Source of the DNA: Ligilactobacillus animalis KCTC 3501 = DSM 20602
Lineage (GTDB): Bacteria; Bacillota; Bacilli; Lactobacillales; Lactobacillaceae
DNA length: 64,000 bases
Direction: 5' to 3'
Assembly: GCF_001434535.1 (NCBI RefSeq)
Contig: NZ_AYYW01000025.1
Coordinates: 1-64,000 of the forward strand
Shown: in pieces, positions 1 through 8,772 of the stretch
Position numbering within the stretch: the first letter of the stretch is position 1
Layout of the letters: the number at the start of each line of letters is the position of its first letter
Made by a program: the position numbers and the translations under genes
The notes under the pieces: model-generated
Database searches by the model: none
Told to the model about the DNA's origin: nothing
The model's input: the letters and a program-made list of their open reading frames with translations, nothing else

Positions 1-58
1 AATGTTGACGGCAGTAAATAAAATTAGGAAAGGAAAAACTATATAATTCTTTCTAATC

Positions 59-100
59 AATGTAGAAGAATGTACTTAAACTTCTATATTATTCTACATT
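59..100. repeat. 9-bp inverted repeat upstream of the GDPD gene
   Basis: The arms AATGTAGAA (59-67) and TTCTACATT (92-100) are exact complements separated by 24 AT-rich bases. They lie between a TATAAT-like box at 42-47 and the ATG at 116. Such a repeat could be an operator or an mRNA hairpin near the ribosome binding site. No regulator can be named from the sequence. Confidence 0.3.
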
Positions 101-115
101 TTATATAGCAGTGAT

Positions 116-1849
116 ATGATGCGTTTGAAACGCGATTTTAGCTTACATTGGAAAAATTATTTGATCCTCTTTTTAGTGGTCGAACTTTCACTTGAGGTCG
201 GGGTTATCCCTCTCTTTAATGCGTGGACTTCGCTACTATTGAATTTAGGTGCGATCCCCTATTTATCTTATACTAATGCTCTTTCACCCGTTACGAGCCA
301 TCCCTATATCGCTTTAGGCTTGCTATTGGAATTGATCATTTTGATCATCTGTGTTTTTGGGCAATTCGCGCTCATCTTAAACGGTGTTGTTCGGATCAGG
401 CAAGATGAATTCAGCTTTCGGACGATCCTCAAAGACACTGCCCGGCAACTGCGCCAACTCGACCCACTCGGGATCTGCTTTTTTGCTGGCTATTTCTTAT
501 TGATCGTACCTTTTAGTGGGATCTTCTTTAATTCACCGCTTTTGAGTAAAGTGGTCATCCCTGAATTTATCTTGGATTTTCTCCTACAAAAACCACTTTA
601 TGCAACTTTGATCGGTATTTTTTATTTAGCGATCTTTATTTTGAGCATCCGCTTGCTCTTTGTGTTACCCCTGATGCTTTTTGAAAAGCTCAAGATCAAA
701 GCAGCACTCGCTCAAAGTTGGCAACTGACGAAAAATAAATTTTGGGTCTATACGTTAAAATTACTAAAGATCTCACTTATTGCGCTCATCGCTAACTTGA
801 GTCTGATCGGTATTTTATACGCGATCCAGCTGGGACTCGACCAGACCGCTCCGTGGAGCGCACTTATCGGTGGCAGTATCAATGTTACCTTGCTGCAAGT
901 CGGTTCATTTCTGATCTCGGTCTGGGCTAGTGTTGCCCTGTTGCAACTCATTTTACCAGCTGACGTTACTTTAGCGACCTATAAGAGTACTAAAAAAAGT
1001 TGGCTCAGCAAGGTAGCTAAGCCATTATTTGCTTTATTTGCACTTGGAGCCCTATTAGGTAATGGGGTCTATTTAGTTCATTTAGGCCAAACACCATTGA
1101 TCATCTCACACCGGGGCGTCGATGCGCAAAATGGTGTCCAAAATACGCTCCCTGCTCTACGTAAGACCGCTCAAGCCAGACCCGATTACATCGAGATCGA
1201 TATTCAAGAAACTAAAGATCATAAATTCGTCGTCATGCACGATGAAAATCTAAAACAACTCGCCAAGCTTGATGCCAGTCCTCAAGAATTGACACTCGCA
1301 CAACTGACAGCTTTGACCGTACACGAAAATGGTCATCAAGCTAAGATCCCTAGTTTTGATGAGTATCTGAATGTTGCCAAACAATATGATCAAAAGCTAT
1401 TAGTTGAGATCAAAACAACTAAACGTGATTCAAAAAATATGTTAAAGAATTTCTTTGACACGTACGAAGCTACTCTCAAACAAAATAAACATGAGTTGCA
1501 ATCACTTGACTATAAAGTTATCACTAGTGCTAAAAAATATGCTCCTACGCTAAATACCTACTATATCCTACCGTATAATTTCATCTTCCCTCAAACACCA
1601 GCTAATGGGTATACGATGGAAAAGACAACTTTAAATGATTCCTTTGTCACCCAAGCCAAGCTCAGTTTCAAAAAAGTTTATTCTTGGACTGTCAATAGTG
1701 AAAACGATTTTAAAAATGCAGCCTTTTTGGATGTAGATGGGATCATCACCGATAATGTCACTAAAGCAAAACGGGTCTACCATAACTTCAATGCTAATAC
1801 TAGTTATGCTAAACGTTTGCTAGACTTTATCATCCTCTTACCTGAATAA
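116..1849 (+). CDS. membrane-anchored glycerophosphodiester phosphodiesterase
   Basis: The 577-residue protein has two parts. Residues 1 to about 330 are strongly hydrophobic with several membrane helices, as in the GPDPase membrane domain family. From about residue 333 a GDPD catalytic domain begins, with an ISHRG histidine motif, an EIDIQ acidic metal-binding motif and VMHD with the second histidine. The family hydrolyses glycerophosphodiesters to glycerol-3-phosphate and an alcohol. In Gram-positives the membrane form may act on lipid or teichoic-acid related diesters, which is inference here. The start is uncertain because ATG codons at 116 and 119 are adjacent and the Shine-Dalgarno sequence is weak. 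The gene converges with murC across a shared long hairpin. Confidence 0.88.
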   Translation: MMRLKRDFSLHWKNYLILFLVVELSLEVGVIPLFNAWTSLLLNLGAIPYLSYTNALSPVTSHPYIALGLLLELIILIICVFGQFALILNGVVRIRQDEFSFRTILKDTARQLRQLDPLGICFFAGYFLLIVPFSGIFFNSPLLSKVVIPEFILDFLLQKPLYATLIGIFYLAIFILSIRLLFVLPLMLFEKLKIKAALAQSWQLTKNKFWVYTLKLLKISLIALIANLSLIGILYAIQLGLDQTAPWSALIGGSINVTLLQVGSFLISVWASVALLQLILPADVTLATYKSTKKSWLSKVAKPLFALFALGALLGNGVYLVHLGQTPLIISHRGVDAQNGVQNTLPALRKTAQARPDYIEIDIQETKDHKFVVMHDENLKQLAKLDASPQELTLAQLTALTVHENGHQAKIPSFDEYLNVAKQYDQKLLVEIKTTKRDSKNMLKNFFDTYEATLKQNKHELQSLDYKVITSAKKYAPTLNTYYILPYNFIFPQTPANGYTMEKTTLNDSFVTQAKLSFKKVYSWTVNSENDFKNAAFLDVDGIITDNVTKAKRVYHNFNANTSYAKRLLDFIILLPE

Positions 1850-1858
1850 TGACCTAGT

Positions 1859-1917
1859 GTATAAATAACAGGGGCCTCACTACGATCTGATCATAGTGAG
1901 GCCCCTGTTATTTATGC
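1859..1917. terminator. very long bidirectional hairpin between GDPD gene and murC
   Basis: The arms 1859-1882 and 1894-1917 pair over 24 positions with a single G-T pair and an 11-base loop. The stem is GC-rich in the middle (GGGGCCTCACTA) and AT-rich at its base. It lies between convergent genes, so it probably terminates both. Its right arm closely resembles that of the hairpin at 61850-61903 (18 of 23 positions). Confidence 0.7.
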
Positions 1918-1930
1918 AGCACTAAGTATA

Positions 1931-3262
1931 TTAGTTATTGTTCAAGCTAAGATTGCTCAATAATTTTTCATAAGCATATTCGTATTTTTGAATATCGCCT
2001 GCACCCATGAAGACAACAACATCATCATGGTAATCAAGCAATGGTGACATGTTATCTAAAGCTAAAACTTCGCCACCCTTAGTGATCTTTTCACCTAGAT
2101 CTTTGGCAGAAACTTTACCGTCATGTTCACGGATCGAACTAAAGATATCCGTCAAATAGACTTTATCGGCTAGGTCTAAACTCTTAGCAAATTCATCCAT
2201 CAACGCGATCGTCCGACTGAAAGTATGCGGTTGGAAGACTGCAATGATCTTCTTATCTGGATATTGTTGTCGTGCAGCATCTAGAGTCGCAGTGATCTCA
2301 GATGGATGGTGAGCATAGTCATCAATGATCACCATGTCAGCGACACGCTTTTCAGTAAACCGACGCTTAACACCCTTGAAAGTCAATAATTCTTTTTTGA
2401 TCTCTTCTTGATCGACTTTTTCCATGTGCGAAACCGCGATCACAGCTAAACTGTTCAAGATATTGTGCTTACCAAACATTGGGATCTCATAGTTACCTAG
2501 ATATTCATCGTGTAGATATACATCAAAAGTCGAACCCTTAGTTGTGCGTTTGATATTTTCAGCACGCACGTCATCGTTAGCTTCAGTCCCATAATAATAT
2601 ACTGGTACATCTGCTTTTAGTTTACGAAGGTATTTATCTTCACCCCAAACAAAGAGACCCTTTTTAGTTTGTTTAGCCAAAGTTTCAAAGGCATCACAAA
2701 CATCTTCGATCCCGGTGAAATAATCCGGATGATCAAAGTCGATATTGGTCATGATCGTGTAATCTGGATAGTATGCCACAAAATGACGCCGATATTCATC
2801 AGCTTCAAACACAAAGAAACGTGCATCAGGAATTCCCTTACCCGAGCCATCTCCGACCAAATAACTTGTTGGTGAGACCCCACTTAAAACATGAGCCAAC
2901 AAGCCTGAAGTACTCGTCTTACCATGGGCACCAGCGACCCCAATACTTGTCGTCTCTTCGATCAACATTTCAACAACTTCTGGATAACGCATGACTTTTA
3001 AGCCTAATTCGCGTGCTTTTTTGATCTCTTCTTGATCGTCACCAAAAGCATTACCCGCAACGATCGTCATCTTATCATGGATATTTTTTTCGTCAAATGG
3101 GAAAATCTCAATTCCAGCCTGTTCTAAGCCACGTTGGGTAAACGTGTATTTTTCGATATCTGAACCGGCAACTTTACAACCCTTATCATTTAAAATAAGG
3201 GCTAACGCACTCATCCCCGTCCCCTTGATGCCTACAAAAAAATATGTGGTGTCCATATTCAT
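1931..3262 (-). CDS. murC: UDP-N-acetylmuramate--L-alanine ligase MurC
   Basis: This enzyme adds L-alanine to UDP-MurNAc using ATP, the first step of the peptidoglycan stem peptide, in the cytoplasm. The 443-residue protein has the family's N-terminal [13 protein letters not shown] dinucleotide-like motif, the ATP-binding loop [13 protein letters not shown] near residue 110, the [10 protein letters not shown] segment and the C-terminal [10 protein letters not shown] motif. Length is normal for MurC. The ATG at 3262 is preceded by AAGAGGA eight bases upstream. In Bacillus murC lies beside sftA; here a three-gene ATP-grasp/esterase cluster separates them. Confidence 0.97.
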   Translation of the reverse strand: MNMDTTYFFVGIKGTGMSALALILNDKGCKVAGSDIEKYTFTQRGLEQAGIEIFPFDEKNIHDKMTIVAGNAFGDDQEEIKKARELGLKVMRYPEVVEMLIEETTSIGVAGAHGKTSTSGLLAHVLSGVSPTSYLVGDGSGKGIPDARFFVFEADEYRRHFVAYYPDYTIMTNIDFDHPDYFTGIEDVCDAFETLAKQTKKGLFVWGEDKYLRKLKADVPVYYYGTEANDDVRAENIKRTTKGSTFDVYLHDEYLGNYEIPMFGKHNILNSLAVIAVSHMEKVDQEEIKKELLTFKGVKRRFTEKRVADMVIIDDYAHHPSEITATLDAARQQYPDKKIIAVFQPHTFSRTIALMDEFAKSLDLADKVYLTDIFSSIREHDGKVSAKDLGEKITKGGEVLALDNMSPLLDYHDDVVVFMGAGDIQKYEYAYEKLLSNLSLNNN

Positions 3263-3342
3263 GGTAAATATCCTCTTTTCTTAATTAACAATTAAGCTAA
3301 GTTTACCATAGATCGCAAACCTTTTTAAAGTCATAGCCATAC

Positions 3343-3376
3343 AAAAAAGCCGATCATAATTTTGATCAGCTTTTTT
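3343..3376 (-). terminator. intrinsic terminator of the ATP-grasp operon
   Basis: Nine-base arms (3348-3356 and 3363-3371) with a six-base loop are followed on the minus strand by a run of T. It lies directly after the stop codon of the ATP-grasp gene and upstream of murC, so murC is probably transcribed separately. Confidence 0.75.
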
Positions 3377-3377
3377 C

Positions 3378-4550
3378 TTATGCTTGTGGCTTGAGCGCAC
3401 CGACAAATTCGATTATCGCATGCATCTGTTCTTTAGTCTCCGTATTGAAAATATAGCCAACATCTCCCATGATCTCAGCAAATACTCCCGGTACATGTTG
3501 GATCTCTTTTAGCTCAGCTCCATATTTTTGTTTGATCTCAGCTAGATCATAGCGATAGTCTTGCTTGTTACTACGTGAAATATAGACACTGTAATATGGA
3601 CAAGTACTATCTCCATAGAATTTATTTTCTTTGACCAAATGGGCATACTCTTCAAACAAGCTCAACTGATGGGCATGATTCATCAGATCGATCGAAGTTC
3701 CCCCCGGCGGACGACAGTTGATCTCTAAGGCATAGAGCTTATCATCTGCTGTTCTAAAGAACTCGAAGTGGAAAAATCTTTCCCGGATATCAAAAGCAGC
3801 TACACTTTTCATGCCCAACTCATAAAGATCTTCGGGGATATCCCGTGTCTCATAAAAATACATGTCACCCGTGCGATGGACCGTTTCTAAAGCTGGTTCT
3901 TGATAAACGAGCGAAGAATAAAAAACAACGTTCCCTGCTTGATCTGTCAGACCATCAAAAGTTATGATGTCACCTTCAATGAATTCTTCCATAAAGTAAG
4001 TCACATTTGGAGTGCGTTTGGTCAAAAAATCAGTAAAATCTTTGGGATCACTGATCTTATATGTGTCGCTAGCTCCAACGCCAGAATCAGGTTTAACGAT
4101 CACCGGGTAACCGAACTGTTCTAGCAAATGCCAACCTTCCTCAGCGGTCTGGAAAGCTTTTCCCAATGCAACTGGAATATCGTGGCTCAAAAAGACCTGT
4201 TTCATCTTTGACTTATACTTGATCGTATCCATCTCATCGTTCTTATAACCTGGAATATTAAAATCAGTCCGTAATTTGGCATCCTGAAACAACCAATATT
4301 CATTATGTGATTCCAAGCGATCGATCTTGCCGTATTTAAAAGCAAAATATGCTACTGCGCGATACATCTGGTCATAATCTTCCATATCATCAACTCTGTA
4401 GTACTCACTCAATGCGTTGCGCAAACTCGGTGTCAACTCATCGTAGGCTTTATCCCCGATCCCCAAGGTTGTGATCCCATTATTGCTGAGGCTCACTGAA
4501 AATTGCTCAAAATTTGCGGGAAAATGGGGCGAAATAACAATAAAATTCAT
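3378..4550 (-). CDS. ATP-grasp family ligase of unknown substrate
   Basis: The 390-residue protein has an ATP-grasp fold. Residues about 110-300 carry the nucleotide-binding stretch YPVIVKPDSGVGASDTYK, the EEFIEGDIITFDG segment and a C-terminal FEFFRTADDKLYALEINCRPPGG metal-binding motif. Enzymes of this superfamily join a carboxylate to an amine or thiol through an acyl phosphate. The substrate cannot be read from the sequence. The start ATG at 4550 follows AAGGGA. It lies 19 bases after an esterase gene on the same strand and is probably co-transcribed. A second esterase is divergent, so a shared small-molecule pathway is plausible but is inference. Confidence 0.85.
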   Translation of the reverse strand: MNFIVISPHFPANFEQFSVSLSNNGITTLGIGDKAYDELTPSLRNALSEYYRVDDMEDYDQMYRAVAYFAFKYGKIDRLESHNEYWLFQDAKLRTDFNIPGYKNDEMDTIKYKSKMKQVFLSHDIPVALGKAFQTAEEGWHLLEQFGYPVIVKPDSGVGASDTYKISDPKDFTDFLTKRTPNVTYFMEEFIEGDIITFDGLTDQAGNVVFYSSLVYQEPALETVHRTGDMYFYETRDIPEDLYELGMKSVAAFDIRERFFHFEFFRTADDKLYALEINCRPPGGTSIDLMNHAHQLSLFEEYAHLVKENKFYGDSTCPYYSVYISRSNKQDYRYDLAEIKQKYGAELKEIQHVPGVFAEIMGDVGYIFNTETKEQMHAIIEFVGALKPQA

Positions 4551-4569
4551 TATAGCTTGTCCCTTCTAA

Positions 4570-5316
4570 TCAAATTTGTCCCGTTTCGGATAATTTACTT
4601 AAATAATATGGCATCTGTTTTTTCCACCAGACCCAGTCATGAGAAACATCCGCTCCCCAGTAATCAAACCAACCTGGGATCTGTTTAGCATTAAAAACCG
4701 CTTCAAGTTTACGGGTCTCATCGACTTCTTCCCAAGGCCCTAGACCGGTACAGATGATATAGGTATTTTGCCGATATTTTTCAAAAAACCACGGATCAGC
4801 TAAATTCCAGAGATAATCAGTCGGTGAATTGTAGTAAACTAACTCGTCATCGCCATAGTCCCCTACGACAAACCGTAGATCATATAGCCCACTTAATGAA
4901 ATAACGGTATCAAAGATCTCAGGGAATTTGAGTCCAAAATTCATCGCATAATATGCTCCCATCGAACATCCTGTTGTTATCAGTCCGCCAGCCCATTGTG
5001 TCTTGTCATAGATGAGCGGTACCAATTCCTCAACGATAAAACGCTCATAAGCCATATGTGCTAAGGCCCGATCATGGGGCCTCTTCTCATTAGCCTCAAA
5101 AGCTTCATTATCGAACGAATCTGGAGTAAAAAAGCGCACCTGACCACTATCGATCCAAGGACGACATGCGGCGATCATCCCAAAATCACCATATTCGTTA
5201 TGACTGCCACCAGATGCAGGAAAAACTAAGATCGGTCTCCCCGCATGACCATAAACATTAAAATTCATTGAACGCCCCAAAACTTTACTATGTAATTGAC
5301 ATTCCTCAAAATACAT
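4570..5316 (-). CDS. esterase family alpha/beta hydrolase (first of pair)
   Basis: This 248-residue protein resembles the esterase D / enterochelin esterase-like family. A nucleophile elbow TTGCSMGAYYAMNFG places the catalytic serine in GCSMG, LVFPASGGSHNEYGDFG near residue 30 would form the oxyanion region, and VSHDWVWW near the end probably supplies the histidine. No signal peptide is visible, so it is probably cytoplasmic. The start at 5316 was chosen because GGAGGGAGATCAC precedes that ATG; an upstream GTG at 5331 lacks a site. It is the first gene of the minus-strand pair with the ATP-grasp gene and is divergent from a second esterase. Confidence 0.85.
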   Translation of the reverse strand: MYFEECQLHSKVLGRSMNFNVYGHAGRPILVFPASGGSHNEYGDFGMIAACRPWIDSGQVRFFTPDSFDNEAFEANEKRPHDRALAHMAYERFIVEELVPLIYDKTQWAGGLITTGCSMGAYYAMNFGLKFPEIFDTVISLSGLYDLRFVVGDYGDDELVYYNSPTDYLWNLADPWFFEKYRQNTYIICTGLGPWEEVDETRKLEAVFNAKQIPGWFDYWGADVSHDWVWWKKQMPYYLSKLSETGQI

Positions 5317-5590
5317 GTGATCTCCCTCCACCTTTTTTAATTTACAATGTCTCGGCTACTTTAAGCTCTAACACTGCTTAAAATACTAAAATAAATTTCA
5401 TTTTACCCAGCATTAACTAACTTTTATTTAATTTTCCGTTAATATTAACACAAAATTTAACTAATGTGAATACTATTTATTTATCATTTTATTTTTATAC
5501 AAATAAAATTTTGATCATAGCTGGACAAAAAGTTTTTTTCAGTATATCTTGGTCATATATGCAAGAAATTGGGAAAGGAACAGCTATATT

Positions 5591-6415
5591 ATGCCGCAAA
5601 ATAGTTATTATCTTGAGTTACGGACGCACTATCTATTTGTGCCTTATTTTTCAAATGAGCGTAGGATCCGAGTACTACTTCCCCGAGATTATTTTCATAA
5701 TGAGCGCCATTATCCTGTTTTATACATGCACGATGGGCAAAATGTTTTTTACAGTCGCGAAGCGTATGCGGGTTATTCGTGGAAGGTCATTCCCTTGATC
5801 AAGCAACACCTTGAACTACCTCAAATGATCATCGTTGGGATCGACAATAGCGATGAACATCGGCTCGATGAATATTCACCTTGGAAGACCGAATTTCAAA
5901 CGCCTGATGGCACAGGGCATTTTGGTGGCCTAGGTCGAGCTTATGTTGACTGGCTAGTAGATACCGTTAAGCCATTTATCGATAAAAAGTATCGTACATT
6001 GCCCCAACGTGAGACCACATTGCTAGCTGGAAGTTCGATGGGGGGCTATATCACCGCCTATGCTGGTTCATTATATCCTGAGATCTTTGGAAATTTAGGT
6101 GTTTTTTCTAGCGCTGCCTGGTTGAATGAAACAAAATTCACGCAATTTGTCGCCTCTCATCCCCTGATGCCAAGCAATAAAGTCTACATTCAAACTGGAG
6201 CTAGCGAAAATGATGCTGGTGACGATGAAGTTTTAGCCCCTGAAAAACAGGCCCAGGCCTATATTGATGAAGCCTTACGCTATTATCAGACGCTTTTACG
6301 GACGGGGCATTCCTTGGATAATATCTCACTAAATATCTTTGCAGCTGAATCTCACAGTGAGTTTTACTGGGCTAAACATTTCCCAGCATTTTTAAATTTC
6401 GTATTCAATGAATAG
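5591..6415 (+). CDS. esterase family alpha/beta hydrolase (second of pair)
   Basis: A 274-residue protein of the same broad esterase family as its divergent neighbour. It has YPVLYMHDGQNVF near the N-terminus, the nucleophile elbow LLAGSSMGGYITAYAG with serine in GSSMG, and ESHSEFYWAKHFPAFL near the C-terminus supplying a likely catalytic histidine. No signal peptide is seen. The ATG at 5591 has GGAAAGGAA ten bases upstream; a longer reading frame from a TTG at 5549 has no ribosome binding site. The 274-base divergent spacer is AT-rich and probably holds promoters for both directions, but no clear -35/-10 pair stood out. Confidence 0.85.
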   Translation: MPQNSYYLELRTHYLFVPYFSNERRIRVLLPRDYFHNERHYPVLYMHDGQNVFYSREAYAGYSWKVIPLIKQHLELPQMIIVGIDNSDEHRLDEYSPWKTEFQTPDGTGHFGGLGRAYVDWLVDTVKPFIDKKYRTLPQRETTLLAGSSMGGYITAYAGSLYPEIFGNLGVFSSAAWLNETKFTQFVASHPLMPSNKVYIQTGASENDAGDDEVLAPEKQAQAYIDEALRYYQTLLRTGHSLDNISLNIFAAESHSEFYWAKHFPAFLNFVFNE

Positions 6416-6424
6416 CTGTATAAT

Positions 6425-6459
6425 AAAAAAACGACTGAGGCGCACTCAGTCGTTTTTTT
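6425..6459. terminator. bidirectional terminator between esterase and sftA
   Basis: The arms AACGACTGAG and CTCAGTCGTT enclose a five-base loop (6440-6444). They are flanked by A-runs on the left and T-runs on the right, so both convergent genes can end here. Confidence 0.85.
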
Positions 6460-6460
6460 A

Positions 6461-8623
6461 TTATACACTGCGCAATTTATTCAAGCCTTCTTGTGTCAAA
6501 AAGACCTTCCGTGGCTTAGCACCATGCGCTGGTGAAATATATTGTTTAGCTTCAAGATCATCGATGATCGCCGCAGCTCGATTATAGCCGATCGAAAAGA
6601 CACGTTGTAACTTGGAAGTCGAGATCGTCTCTTCGTTGACGATATAGTCTAGAACGCGCGGCAAGAGATCGTCTTGTTTTTCTGATTCGACAGCACGTTT
6701 TTTCAAACTATCAGGATCAAAAGCATACTTCGGCTTACCCTGCTGTCTAACAAAATCAGTTACCAAATCGACCTCATCTTCGATATACGTGCCTTGCAAG
6801 CGGGTCGGTTGTCCCGAACCATTTCCCAAATAGAGCATGTCGCCACGCCCCAAAAGACGTTCCGCCCCTGCGGTATCCAGGATAGTTCGTGAATCGACTT
6901 GGCTTGAGACCATAAAGGCGATCCGAGTCGGAATATTATTTTTGATCGTTCCCGTCAAAACATCCACACTTGGTCGTTGGGTCGCAACTAATAAGTGGAT
7001 CCCCGCTGCCCGAGCTTTTTGAGTGATCCGGGCAATATGATCTTGGACCTCAGAAGAAGCGGCCATCATGAGATCAGCTAATTCATCGATCACTACCACG
7101 ATATATGGTAATTGCAGACCATACTCTCCGGCGGCCTTAGCTTTTTCATTATAAGCCTCTAAATTACGGGCTCCCGCAGCAGCCAGCCGTTGGTAACGCT
7201 CTTCCATTTCGTTAACGAGCCATTTCAACGCTGCTGCAGCTGCTTTAGCGTCAGAGATCACTGGTGCTAATAAGTGAGGCAGATCATGGTAAGGTGCCAT
7301 TTCTACTGCCTTAGGATCGATCAAGACCAGCTTCACTTCACTAGGCGAAGCTTTGTAGAGCAGTGAGACGAGCAGACTATTGATAAAGACCGATTTCCCC
7401 GAGCCGGTAGCTCCAGCGATCAAACCATGGGGCATCTTTTGTAGATCTGTGATCTGAGGTTCTCCAAACAGATCGACACCTAGAGCTACTGTCAATGGTG
7501 AAGAGGCTTCTTGGAATTTATCTGAACGTAGAACTTCGGATAACATAACGGGGCGTGAAGTCTTATTAGGGATCTCGATCCCCACACTACTCTTGCCCGG
7601 GATCGGCGCTTCGATCCGGATATCTTTAGCGGCTAATGCAAGCTTGAGATCATCATTTAAATTGGTGATCTTATTGACCTTGACTCCCCGTCCTAAAGTC
7701 AATTCAAATTGCGTAACAGTCGGGCCGATCGTCCAATCGCTGACAGTCGCATCAACGTGAAAAGCCTTGAGCGTCTCATTTAACGTTTGGACCTGACTTG
7801 CGACCCAATCGTCTAAGGCCGGATCATCATCGATCACTGGTGCAGGCAATAAATTGAGAGGTGGAAATTGATAATGCTTAGGTTCGTACTCAGGTGTTGT
7901 CGGTTGGGCTGTCACGCTTGGTTGGCTTTGTGTCAAGGAACTCTCATGCGCCAAAGCAGCTTTGAGCCCCGTCATTTTCTGTGGCTCTGATTTAGTAGCG
8001 ACTTCACTAGTGAGTTCAACTTGTGAAGTAAGCTCTGAAGTTACTTGGCTTTGGCTTACACTTTTTGCCTCACTGTTAGCTTGGCTCGTGCTTTGAGCGT
8101 GCGTATCACTCACTGAGCTTTGCAACTGGCTAGTCGAACTTGCCAAATAGGCCTGACTTGTTGAGTCGTCCAAACTTTCACTAGTCGCTAAACTAGAACT
8201 AGTTGTTTGACTGTCCGAAGCTAAGGTCGGAGTTTTAAGTTGTGATGATACAGTCGGGCGTTTAGGCAACTTAGTCTCCGTACTATCACTAATGAGTGGG
8301 CGTTTTACCGTTAGATCGATCGCCTGAGTTCCTAACAAAACAGTCCCTTCAAAGAGTAAATAATCCTCGGGAGCTTTCTTCAATGAGCGCACCAATTTAT
8401 CGTAATCAGGGCGTTTTTTTACGACCCGATCAGCAACTAAAGAGCGCGGGACTTGTCTTGGACTAAAAGCCCGTGGAGACTCGTTTAAACGTTCCTTTTG
8501 GTTACTTGTTGCTGTTCTAGTCGGCGTTTTTTCAGTTTTGGCTGGTACTTTAGTCTGAACCCGCGCTTTTGTAGCCGGGCGACCATTATTTCTGTAAAAG
8601 GCTGGTCCATCATAATGTTCCAT
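6461..8623 (-). CDS. sftA: soluble FtsK/SpoIIIE-type DNA translocase, SftA-like
   Basis: The C-terminal half is an FtsK motor: a FtsK alpha/beta region, Walker A GATGSGKS, Walker B VVVIDELADL, and a C-terminal winged-helix gamma domain (STSKLQRVFSIGYNRAA) that in the family reads DNA polarity sequences. No membrane helices precede it. Residues about 110-230 form a low-complexity Ser/Thr/Gln linker. The lack of membrane helices, together with trmB, ytpR and ytmP nearby as in Bacillus, points to SftA, which helps clear DNA from the division septum. The start at 8623 is preferred because AGGA lies eight bases upstream; the ATG at 8632 overlaps that site. A membrane paralogue lies at 57640-59904. 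Confidence 0.9.
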   Translation of the reverse strand: MEHYDGPAFYRNNGRPATKARVQTKVPAKTEKTPTRTATSNQKERLNESPRAFSPRQVPRSLVADRVVKKRPDYDKLVRSLKKAPEDYLLFEGTVLLGTQAIDLTVKRPLISDSTETKLPKRPTVSSQLKTPTLASDSQTTSSSLATSESLDDSTSQAYLASSTSQLQSSVSDTHAQSTSQANSEAKSVSQSQVTSELTSQVELTSEVATKSEPQKMTGLKAALAHESSLTQSQPSVTAQPTTPEYEPKHYQFPPLNLLPAPVIDDDPALDDWVASQVQTLNETLKAFHVDATVSDWTIGPTVTQFELTLGRGVKVNKITNLNDDLKLALAAKDIRIEAPIPGKSSVGIEIPNKTSRPVMLSEVLRSDKFQEASSPLTVALGVDLFGEPQITDLQKMPHGLIAGATGSGKSVFINSLLVSLLYKASPSEVKLVLIDPKAVEMAPYHDLPHLLAPVISDAKAAAAALKWLVNEMEERYQRLAAAGARNLEAYNEKAKAAGEYGLQLPYIVVVIDELADLMMAASSEVQDHIARITQKARAAGIHLLVATQRPSVDVLTGTIKNNIPTRIAFMVSSQVDSRTILDTAGAERLLGRGDMLYLGNGSGQPTRLQGTYIEDEVDLVTDFVRQQGKPKYAFDPDSLKKRAVESEKQDDLLPRVLDYIVNEETISTSKLQRVFSIGYNRAAAIIDDLEAKQYISPAHGAKPRKVFLTQEGLNKLRSV

Positions 8624-8724
8624 GGTGTTCATCCTAACTGTCTGTCTAATTTACTTCTAAATTCATTATAGTAATTATTCAAAATGGAGAAAAGGTTTTT
8701 TACCACTTTTATAAAACTTTATGT

Positions 8725-8760
8725 AAAAAAAACACCTAGGACCTACCATAGTCCCAGGTG
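8725..8760 (-). terminator. intrinsic terminator after ytpR
   Basis: The arms 8733-8742 and 8751-8760 pair, with minor imperfection, around an eight-base loop. A run of eight T follows on the minus strand. It ends the ytpR transcript 12 bases after its stop. Confidence 0.85.
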
Positions 8761-8772
8761 AGAGCTACTAAA

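Noticed and set aside
5466-5798. Plus-strand 110-codon frame overlapping the start of the second esterase
   Set aside because: It overlaps the esterase coding region in another frame, has no ribosome binding site and no family resemblance.
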